Below, in pieces: positions 39,648 to 49,899 of a DNA stretch of 64,000 bases. The position numbers and the translations under genes are program-made. How positions within the stretch are numbered: position 1 is the first letter of the stretch; each line of letters begins with the position of its first letter. The notes under the pieces are model-generated. The model was not told the DNA's origin, did no database searches, and saw only the letters and a program-made list of their open reading frames with translations. The DNA is from Zelopaecilomyces penicillatus (lineage: Eukaryota > Ascomycota > Sordariomycetes > Hypocreales > Pseudodiploosporaceae). The stretch lies in assembly GCA_005765155.1 (NCBI GenBank), contig VCCP01000003.1, forward strand, positions 2,232,001-2,296,000. The letters are read 5' to 3'.

Positions 39648-41061
39648 TATTTAATCCTATATTTCTTAGTTAATAATTTTAAGATAATATTACTTTTAAA
39701 GCCTAAATTAATAAATATATTTATTACTTTTCTTTTTTAAAAATTAATCCTAATTTAGATCTTAAGTATTTATTATATATTTAATAATTAATAACTATCT
39801 AAATATATTTAAATAACCTTATAAAATACCTTATTAAAAGAGAAGCTTATATTATTATAGAGATTATTTTTAATTAATTCTAGAATATAGAAATAATATA
39901 GGCTTAATAGATCTATATTATCTTAATCTTGATTAGATAATATTATTTAATACTAGCTATAATTAAAAGAGGCTTCTTTTTATATCTTAATTATAGTTAT
40001 AATATTAGTATATAATTATTTAATTAGCTTATTAAAGAAGGCTTTATTATATCTTATCTATAAATAAACTTAAATTACTTTTATTATATTTTTTAGCTTT
40101 ATTAAAGATATAGGATTATCTAATCTATTCTTAGGGATATAAAGGACTTTTATTATATCTTTAGCCTAATTTAATAGATCCTGGCCTATAATTATTCTAA
40201 GCTCTAGATCAAGATTAATTAATACATAAAGTAATATAATAATTATCTTTATAAATAAGGTTTTTTTTAGTTTTAATTAATAGTAAGAAAGTCTTATATT
40301 TTAATCTATTATTTATAATATATTCTTAGGTATAATCACTAGATTAAAAGATATTATTCTATCTAATATTAAGATAGCCTTAAGAATAGGCTCTTAATAT
40401 ATAATAATTAAAGATTTAATTAACTCTTTATTATTATCTCTTTATCTCTTTCTTTTATTAATATTTATATTAATTATATATATTAATACTATTTAATCCT
40501 TTATATTTTTATATTAAAAGAGTAATATAAAAGAAGTTTAGATTATATTTTTATTAGATATAATATCTAAGTATTATAATTTTATAGATTATTATTTAAG
40601 GCTTAGATAAGGGATATATTTTTTAAGGATTATATCTTTATATTTATTTAATATCTATTTAAAGTGCTAAAGGGCTTTAGCTTTAATTAAGGGGATAAGG
40701 GATATAATTATATAATTAAGAAAGTTAATAGCCTAAGCTATTATAAATTTCTAATAATATTCTTTTATCTTAAGGAATTATTATATAATAATAGAAGGAA
40801 TTATACTCTAGCCTATAATATATTTTAAGTTTAATATTCTAGTATATAAATTATATATATAAAATCTAAGTTTAATATTATATATTAATTTATTATAATA
40901 GAAGGGAAAATAGTTTAATAAGTTATAATATTAATAATTATTCTTATCCTATCTTCTTTAAAGAGAGAAGATATTAAAATCCTTATTATTATTAAGATTA
41001 AATATTATTTAATTAAATAAAAAACTTATTAAGCCTTTATATTATAGATCCTTATTAATAT

Positions 41062-41482
41062 TGTTAAAATAAAATGGGTTTTTTCTATATATAGCAGTCT
41101 AACCTGCTATAGTCTAGCAGCTTAATCTGCTATAGCCTGGCAGCTAGACCTGCACAGCTCAGTAAGCTAAGCTTATAAAGCCCTTATAGCTTAACCTATA
41201 AAGGGATAGACTAGTGCTTACTTTCTGTTTTAGTATTTGGAATATCTAATAATTCCAAATAGTTATTTGGAATATCTTAAAATAATTCCAAATTATCTTA
41301 GAATTAGATAGATATAAAAGATAGAAGGATTCTTAATTATATCCTTCTTCTTTTCTATATCAGCAATTCAATCACTTCTTTCTTCTTTTTTATAGACTTC
41401 ACTCTGGATAACTATTCGCTGCCTTTCTTCCACTGCTATCACTACCAGCTTTAATTATAACTTTATACTGCAAATTACAATA
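41062..41482 (+). repeat. Solo Copia LTR (421-bp type) inside X copy B
   Basis: Runs from TGTTAAAAT to AAATTACAATA and is flanked by AATAT duplications (41057-41061 and 41483-41487). The uninterrupted site is at about 3740-3760 of X copy A. Nearly identical to the 3' LTR at 9898-10318. Confidence 0.93.
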
Positions 41483-43534
41483 AATATATATATTAATATC
41501 TATTTATATTTTAATAATTATTTAAATAATATCTTTTCTAATAGCTATATTAATTTTAAGATTATTAATAAGCTTAATTAACTTCTTTTTATCTATTAGC
41601 TTGGCTTTAGAGGGTATAGTTTTAATAATAATTAAAATGAACTTTTCTTTAAAATAAAGATCTTATATAATAAGATTCTTTATTATAATAATTTAATTAA
41701 GTATTACTTTAATAGTAATTATATTTATCTGATTCTTAAGATTATTAGAAGTCTTATATTATTTAATAGCTAATCTAATAATTATTTAATTATTAAAGTA
41801 TCCTTAAAGCTGCTTATATAGTATTTTCTTAAGTTTATAAGGATTATTAATAGAATTTACTTAAATAATCTTAGTAAAGAGCCTTATTAGTATAGTCTTA
41901 TATAATATATAAGATAATAGTTTTAAATCCTTTTAATTTAAATTATATTAAGAAGTATAAAATCTATATCTATTAAGCTAGTTTAGAATATCTTTAATAG
42001 ACTTTAGGTACTATTATTTAAATACTTTTAAATAATCTTTATATAATCTTAATTACTATAAATCTCCTTTAAAAAAATAATTCTTTAATATTTTTTTAAC
42101 TTTTACTTATAAGAGATTATAAATAAATCCCTAAATAATATCTTTATAAATATTAATTATATAATATATAAAATAATTATATTTCTTTTTATTAATTATA
42201 TTATTATCTTTTATCTTAAGCTTATAATTTAAAAGGTATTTAATAATATTAATTCTATTAAAATATTTAATAAGCTTAAGATTAATAATATATCTTTTAG
42301 ATTTTATTATAATAAGAATATCCTTAAAATTATTAAAAAGAGTAGTATTAATCTTAGTAATATTTTATTAAAAACTCTTAATAATATTATCCCTTAATTA
42401 ATTAATTGATTATAAGCCTAATCTATTAAAGAAAAAGCTATTAAAATTTATAATAAATATTATATTAGGTAAAGGAATGCTTAAAGTAAGGATATTAAAG
42501 GTAATAATCTTAAAAGTAATAATTTTAATAATAGAGTTAAAGCTATTTAAAGATCTTCTTTTTTAATATAGAGAGTATCTATTTAAATCAAAGGCTAGTA
42601 ATATATTAAGAAGATTAAATAATAATAAAGGCTTTCTATTATAAAGGTATTTAAATATCTAGTCTAAAAAGGAGTTATTTTAACTTTTATATAATAATAT
42701 CTTATTAATTATATTCTAATATTAATATAAAATCTTTCTTTTAGGGATAAATACTATATTTAAGTTAAGGATAATAATTCCTATATTATTATAATTAAAT
42801 AATATTTTATTTCTAAAATACTAAGATTACTCTTAAATAAAAAGCTTTTTTAATACTAAAAATAAAACCTATAAAAAGAAAAGAGAGATAAAAATATTTC
42901 CTAAAATTAATTAAATTATTAAAATATTAATCTATAATATAAAAAAGTAAAACCAAGGGTTAGTATATAGCTAATATTATTTATTATTAATTAAATAATT
43001 AATATTAAAAGCTATATAAGTTAATTATTTATAATAGTTCTTTTTATACTTATTTATATTTTAATTAAATAAAATTAATAAATTTAAGATACTCTATCTT
43101 TTTAATCTAATATTTAGTATATAAGTTATCTTTTATATATATTTTAGATAAAAGCTTATTTTAGGATTAAATATTCCTTTATTTTTTCTTTTAATAGTTT
43201 AATATTCTATAGTATTAGATTCTAATAGAAAAGAAATTAATAATATCTTATTATTTAATTAGAATAATATATAATATCCCTGCTTTATAAACTTTAGGTT
43301 TTTTAATAAATAAGCTTAGCTTTTTTATTTTTAGATTTTTAGGCTATTATCCTTAAAGGTATCTTTTAATTATATTGGTTAGAAGGTTTTATAAGGATAC
43401 TTATAATAATTCTTTTTAGATTGGTTTTTATAATAGCTTAAAAGTACCCTTAAATATATTATATTATTAATCTGGTATTAATTAATCCTTTTAATAATAA
43501 AATAAATAAGATATCCCCTTATCTTAATTATTAA

Positions 43535-43932
43535 TTTTAATAAGAGAAAAACAATATATATAATAATACTAATATCATTTATAGAACTATAAGGTGATTT
43601 TAGGGTAGTTATATAGCTAATATAATCTATAAGAATTAAATAGATAAGAAAAGCTATAAAGCAGCGATATAATAAATTAAATTTAAGGGATTAATTAATT
43701 ATCCTATAATTAATTAGATAAAGAAGATAGCTTTTTAATAGCTAATTTTTTAAATATACTAGAAAATTCTTAGGTAGAAGAGAGGGAAAAAACTTAAATT
43801 CGATGATATCTACCTATTTAAATGGCCTAGGTATAGCCTATCTATTTATATAGTTTAATCCCCCTAAGTGCAGCTTATATAGCTATAGCTTAGTCAACTA
43901 GTAAGGGGGTGTGTTTAATCCAGCTATTAAAC
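43535..43932 (-). repeat. LTR of element X, copy B (5' LTR on the coding strand)
   Basis: Direct repeat of 30307-30702 and close to 5793-6192. The outer edge reads ATTAAACT then AGTATT, the same junction motif as in the other two X copies. Confidence 0.78.
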
Positions 43933-44879
43933 TAGTATTATTTAAATAAAATAAAGGCTTTATATTATCTTTTATTTAATTATATCAGTCTTATATATGG
44001 TCTTAAGATATATTTATTAAATCTAAATAGCTTATTATAAATTAATATTAAAATCTAAATAAAGTTTTTATATATTTATTTAAATATCTTATTATTTTTA
44101 AAGGTAAAGCTATTAAATAATTGATAATATTTAATAAATCTTCTTTTTTTTATATAGGCTTTATTAATTATAATATAGATTTTAATAGGATTAATAATAT
44201 ATTATCTTAATTCATTTAAGAACTAGATAAATCTTTAATAATATATTAATAATTTATTAAATAAAAGTATTAATAAAAATAAAAAGAATCTTATTATTAA
44301 AGCCTTTCTTTTTTTTATTTTAAATAATAAATTATCTTAATATTATAATTAAAAAGCTAAGTATATTATTTAATTTATAAATATTATTTAATATAAATAT
44401 TATAAATTTAAATAATATTAAATTAATAATAAAACCCTTTTAAATATTATTATTTTATATATTATTAATAGATATTATTTCTATTATTATATTATTAATA
44501 ATATATTAATTTAATATTAATAAATAAATATTAAATTATTATTACTTTATTAGGCTTAATAATCCCTTTTATTATTCTAATATTAATTATTTTAATTATT
44601 CTTATATAATATATATATTATATATATTATATAATAATTAGTTTAATATAATTTTATTATTTTATAATTATATAAGTTTGAGAAATAAATCTTTTAAAAG
44701 ATATAATAATATAATAAAGAAATAATAAGATAATAATAAAATAAAATAGATAAATAAAAAGAATATAATAAATTTAAATTCTGAGAAAATAAAAATTCTA
44801 GAATAATAAAATAATAATAATAAAGAAAATTTATTATAGGGTAATAAATATATAATTAAGGTATTAAAATATTATTTTT

Positions 44880-45110
44880 AAAAAAGAAGATAATTATAAT
44901 AAAATTAAATATTTAAGTATTTAATTATAATATATAATTTAAAAGATTATTAATTATTAAGGCTTTAATAGCCTTTTATATTTAAAAAATATAAAGAAAA
45001 AATAGTTTAGCTTAAATATAAATCTTATTATTAATTAATTAATTAAAGCTATATAATCCTATTTAATTATAATTAGAATTCTCTTTATATTAATTTATAT
45101 AATATTTTAT
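44880..45110 (+). repeat. Fragment of element Z (empty site of the Copia copy A insertion)
   Basis: 44925-45090 matches 10319-10490 closely (shared TTAAGGCTTTAATAGCC block and the sequence around it). To the left it continues through AAGTATTTAATT, where the other copy has Copia copy A inserted at TACTT. The sequence left of the site here therefore shows Z as it was before insertion. Confidence 0.75.
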
Positions 45111-45413
45111 TTTATTATAAATAATTTAAAATATATATAGAATTCCTTATATAATTATTATATTTATATAATATTTAATGTTTTTTTTTTAAATTTGAAT
45201 TCTTTTTAATATAATAAATAAAAGACTTTTAATAAAATCTATAATTAATATATATTAATATAATTTATATTAATTTAAAAAAATTATATTATAAATTAAT
45301 TATATTATTTATAAATATTTTATTTAATTACTTTTATAATAATTAATATAAAAATATAAATATTCTTTAATAATTTAATTAATTTAATAAATATATTTAT
45401 TTTATTTATTTAT

Positions 45414-45704
45414 TAATAAATAATAAATAATAAATAATAAATAATAAATAATAAATAATAAATAATAAATAATAAATAATAAATAATAAATAATAAATAA
45501 TAAATAATAAATAATAAATAATAAATAATAAATAATAAATAATAAATAATAAATAATAAATAATAAATAATAAATAATAAATAATAAATAATAAATAATA
45601 AATAATAAATAATAAATAATAAATAATAAATAATAAATAATAAATAATAAATAATAAATAATAAATAATAAATAATAAATAATAAATAATAAATAATAAA
45701 TAAT
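45414..45704 (+). repeat. Tandem repeat, 7-bp unit TAATAAA, about 41 copies
   Basis: An uninterrupted array of about 291 bp with no variant units seen. Flanked by ordinary hyper-AT sequence. The unit contains no C or G. Confidence 0.95.
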
Positions 45705-47968
45705 ATTAAATTTATATTTAATTTTTAAATATTTTATTAATTCTTATTAAAGTTTATAAATAAAGATTATTTCTTTATTAAAAATAATTTCTTTTAATAA
45801 GCTATATAAGCTTATTATTATTTTTTTAAAACTATAAATAAGATCTTTTATTAAGCTTATTTTAAAATAAAATATAAAATATAAAAATTTTATTAATCTT
45901 TTTATTATAATCTATATTAAATTATAGATTATTTTTTTAAAAGATTTTATTAATAAAGATAATTTAATAATAAAATTAAATAATATTAACTTTTATAATT
46001 ATATAAATGTTAATAATAATTATAACTCCTTATATAATTTATGTTTTATTATCTTAATTTATTTATAAATAATATAATTATTTATAAACTTTTAGATTAT
46101 TTATTATAATTCTTTAAATCTTTAATATCTTTATATTTATTTTAAAAAATTTATAATTTCTTAATAATTATAAATAAAGTATTTATATAATCTTTATATA
46201 ATAATTTCTTAAAGTTTCTTAAATTTTTATAGTTTTTTATTATATTTATAATTTTTATCTTTTTATTTTATATTTTTAAATATATTTATTATATCTTTTA
46301 AAAAAGATATTTATTTAATTTGTTTTAAGATAAACTTAATTAATAAAATTTTATATATTATATTTAATTTTATTTATAATATATTTAAATTAAATATTTA
46401 AAGAATATTTTTTTATAATAAAGCTTTTTATTATTAATAATTATTTTATTAATTTAAATTATTTATTTTATTATTCTTAAATTATTTATTAAAAATAACT
46501 TTATAATTATTATTTATAAAGGCTTTTATATAATAGATTTATTATATATTTAATTTTTATATAGTAATAATATAAAATATATTCTTATAATTAATAAAAA
46601 CCTTTATTTAATAATTACTTTTTTTATAACTAATATAAGAATTTATTATTAATTTTAATAATAATTATAAATTCTTTATTACAAATTAAATAATTAAATT
46701 TTATTTTAAAGAGTTTTTTAAAATAAAAGATAATAAATTATAATTTTTTTTTATTATTTAATCTATATTTTATTATTATTTAATCTATATTTTATTATTA
46801 TTTAATTTATATATTTTTATTATTTAATTTATATTTTAATAATATAATTTAAAATATTAATTTTAAATATTATAGATTTATTTAGATTATATATTATTAA
46901 TATAGATTCTTTATAAAATTATTTTTTAAATTCTTTATATATAATATTTATATTAGACCTTTATAAAAAAATTTTATCTTTTTTAATATATTTCTTATTT
47001 TAATTAAATAATATATATTTAAATATTTTAAAATATATAATTAATATCTTAAAATTAAGTTATATTATTATTATTAATTTATAATTATTGTTATTTTTAT
47101 TTTTATTTTTATTAATAATATATTATCTTTTTTATATATAAATAATAATATTTTTATTTATAAATATATTTTATTAGAATAATAAAGTATATTAAAAAGT
47201 ATTTAAATTACTATTATTTTTTAATAATATATTTAAGAAAGACTTTTATTAATAATTTAAAAAGAATTTTAAATATAAAAAAAAATTATTAAAGAAAATA
47301 TATTAATTAAAAATCTTTTATTTTTATATAAGGCTAATATTATTTAAAATGCTTTTAATTATATTAAAATATTTTTATATTAAATCTAGAAATATTTAAA
47401 AATTATATTAATTAATTAAATAAAAAAAAATTAAAAAAAGTTTTAATAAATAAAAGATAATAAATTCTTAATAATAGCTTTAATTAATTTATATACTAAT
47501 ATAATATTCTTTTTCTAATATTATTTTTATTAATAATTTTATTATTAATAATTATAAGCTTTTATATTATTAAATATATAAAATCTAAATAATAAAATAT
47601 ATTATATTTAATTTATATTTTATTAATATAAAAAAAGTAAAATAAAAGAATCTTTTTATATTTATCAAAATTTTATTATTATTATAATTAAAATTAAAAC
47701 TCAAAAAAGCCTTAATAATATACTTTAAAAAAAACTACTACCCTGTATATCAATAAAATACATAAGGATAAGATAGAAGTTGTATAAGAAATAGGGGATA
47801 CACATGGCCTTTAATAGATGAATAGTTCCTTTTGTATACATGAATATAATACCCATCGAAGAAATGCAGCTTTGAATAGCCTTTCAGCATTGTCGTTCCG
47901 GCCACAGCCTCCTACATGTCTATTTCCTCCAAACGGAACCGTTCCTCTTCTCATAGTCTGCTTCTCCA

Positions 47969-49455
47969 ATGGCCACAAGCGCACCAGCCCTCTCAGATGC
48001 ACCACTAGCATCGTCAAGCGAGGGCAGCTCTTCGTCACTCATCACATCTGCACACTTGGCGATGAGGCAAAGGCTCAGCGCTGGAGACGCCGCTGGAGCT
48101 AAGAGGAAGCGGGTAGTTAATACAGCCGGAGAGCTTGTCAATGTTGCGCCAAGGACACGACTTCATGAAACCGGGAGTGTGGTCGACTACAAGAACCATG
48201 GCAACCGTAACGTCGATGAGGGCCATGACAATCAGAACCACCCTTCATATACTGACGACGTATATGACCCTGACCAACCCCCTCAGGATCGTCGCAGGGT
48301 ACAGAAAGGTTTCAGAGATCTTCTTCGCGATCTCACGGACAATAGCGAGGAGTATCTACGAGGTGATTCTAGTGGATTACAGGAAACAATTTTGCGAGCC
48401 AATGAACTGGCAAAACAGGTGCGGCAAACGACAGAGGCTACAATTGACTCGCGGTTGTTGGTCAGCACGACCGATCTTTCATATCGGAGAGCCCTTCGGC
48501 TTACACAGGGTACACTCTCACAAGGGCTTGATGTCGACGAGTTCATCTCTAAATGTATTGGGTACATGCGCCAAGGAGAAACTAGAATAGGTGATGATTC
48601 TCCAGAGCTATCAAGCACCCAGCTACAACGAAGAAGGACAGCGTATTCCAAAAGTAACGCCGACGACAACTATGACGGCGGGGATGAGGGAGACATGATG
48701 AACTGGGCGTTTTTAGGGCGTCATGCCTGTTACCCTTATATCAGGCGGCCAGGGCTATGTGGTCATCTCCTGGGCCCATTATCTGTGGAAAAAAAAATTC
48801 GCAAGTTGATCAAACGTAGCGCGCCATTTCGGCCTGATAACTTGATCGAGGTTAGGCCCGAGGTACTCAATGTGGATGAGCTCGCAAAAAAGGAGAACGA
48901 CTTGACAGCAATTTGTGGCAAGATTTTGCTGCAGCTTAAGTCCATCCAGGCGGATACGCAGCAGGCAGTTGCAGATCTAATTGAAGACGACATGGAGGAT
49001 GAGGAGAAAACGAGGATTATGCATCAGTATGGACTTCGAAGCACCGGTGGTGTTGATCTCATGAGATTTGTGGTCAATCCAAAATCATTTGGTCAGACTG
49101 TCGAAAACTTGTTCTATGTTAGCTTTCTGATCCGTGACGGGAGGGTCGAGATCGACTTTGATGAATTTGATTTACCAGCCCTGGGTAAGTGTATAAAGCC
49201 CCTCACATCGCAGTGCGACATGAAGCCATTTTCCTAGTCAACTTTCTCTAACATTTTCTGCCAGCACCAGTAGATCGAGATGCTGAGGAAGATGGAACAG
49301 CCCTTCATGGGACATCTAAATATCAAGCTATACTATCAATGGATATGAACGTTTGGCGCGACATAATAGACACTTTCAATCTGAAAGAGCCTATGATTAG
49401 CCATAGACGAGATGCAAATACTTCTGGTCCAGGCTCAAAGGGCTGGTACAGCTAG
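47969..49455 (+). CDS. nse4: Nse4, kleisin subunit of the SMC5/6 complex (2 exons, 468 aa)
   Basis: Nse4 is the kleisin that bridges the Smc5 and Smc6 heads in the nuclear SMC5/6 complex, which acts in DNA repair and replication-fork recovery. Exon 1 is 47969-49184, the intron 49185-49264 (GTAAGT, CTAAC branch site, CCAG), and exon 2 49265-49455. The splice restores LPAL-APVDRDAEEDGTA across the junction; reading through instead stops after 422 aa. Residues 1-110 are low-complexity with a basic KRKR patch (45-48). Residues 110-200 form the helical N-terminal kleisin region. The C-terminal Nse4 domain is clear: FVVNPKSFGQTVENLFYVSF (367-386) then DGRVEIDFDEFDLPAL (390-405), and exon 2 has MDMNVWRDIIDTF and ends GSKGWYS. 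The length suits fungal Nse4. No stop, frameshift or RIP damage was seen, although AT-rich repeats begin about 220 bp upstream. Confidence 0.95.
49185..49264 (+). other. nse4 intron (80 bp)
   Basis: GTAAGT donor, CTAAC branch motif near 49246, CCAG acceptor, phase 1. Contains an in-frame stop at 49235-49237, so splicing is needed for the conserved C-terminus. Confidence 0.92.
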
Positions 49456-49899
49456 AAATATCGCATGGTCTGACCGCGTCATGTGAGGTGTGTTACAAGA
49501 TTACATAGCTGAATGACCATTCAGCCTATGTGCACCTTGAATGAAAATAGACGCGGCCATTGCTTCAGCTTGGCGAGCGATCAGGTGGGTCTGGAGATTC
49601 ACAACTGTTATGTCTTGTATGACAGGGCTATCGCGCTACACAGGGCAGCTTTCGACGCAAATAGTGGCCTTAATTCACCAAAGGAACAAAACCCGACAAG
49701 GGTTTTGTTCCCTTAGTTCTTTGAGTCTACGCATCCCATTGCTTTGATGGCACCAACCTTCGCTCTATGGAATGATATCATGAAGCGCCTGATTACATGG
49801 AGGGTCCGTCTTTAGTTTTTCTCGACAATCGATAAGCTAGATCACTTTCTTCAAATTACCCTACGAGTCCAGACTTCGATCACGTCCGGGTAATCTTTC
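49456..49899. other. Intergenic region, no gene seen
   Basis: 444 bp of normal composition between nse4 and the next ORF. Two overlapping short ORFs at 49513-49747 show no recognisable features. Probably the nse4 3' untranslated region and the promoter of the next gene. Confidence 0.6.

Larger units (their letters stand above)
30307..43932 (-). mobile_element. Full-length Gypsy element X, copy B (about 12.7 kb without later insertions)
   Basis: Bounded by about 395-bp direct LTRs at 30307-30702 and 43535-43932; the coding strand is minus. Gag-like sequence lies at about 42-40 kb. RT and RNase H match copy A 1-1600 at about 38.45-37.05 kb. Integrase is at about 36.7-35.4 kb: ISEYNPIANSIV, then IDRTIIKSF, then the GPY/F-type end Y-YSLY-ITL. 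Between the integrase end (about 35.4 kb) and the 3' LTR (30.7 kb) there are a further 4.7 kb with no recognised domain. Two solo Copia LTRs were inserted later (39195-39647, 41062-41482). No intact ORF; RIP is severe. Confidence 0.85.
43933..47745. other. Hyper-AT sequence, no gene seen
   Basis: Composition is extreme, with long runs lacking G and C. No element edge or conserved domain could be read except a short Z-family fragment and a satellite (both listed). It ends sharply near 47.75 kb, where sequence of normal composition begins about 220 bp before nse4. Probably very old RIP-saturated repeat remnants. Confidence 0.7.

Noticed and set aside
39195..41482. The two Copia LTRs in X copy B as the ends of one Copia element
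   Set aside because: They are in opposite orientation, have different target duplications (TATTT and AATAT), and the sequence between them is X, so they are two separate solo LTRs.
47811..48993. Several short ORFs on both strands overlapping nse4
   Set aside because: They overlap the conserved nse4 frame in other frames and show no domain of their own.
49513..49747. Two overlapping small ORFs after nse4
   Set aside because: No signal peptide, motif or splice context; probably chance ORFs in the nse4 3' region.
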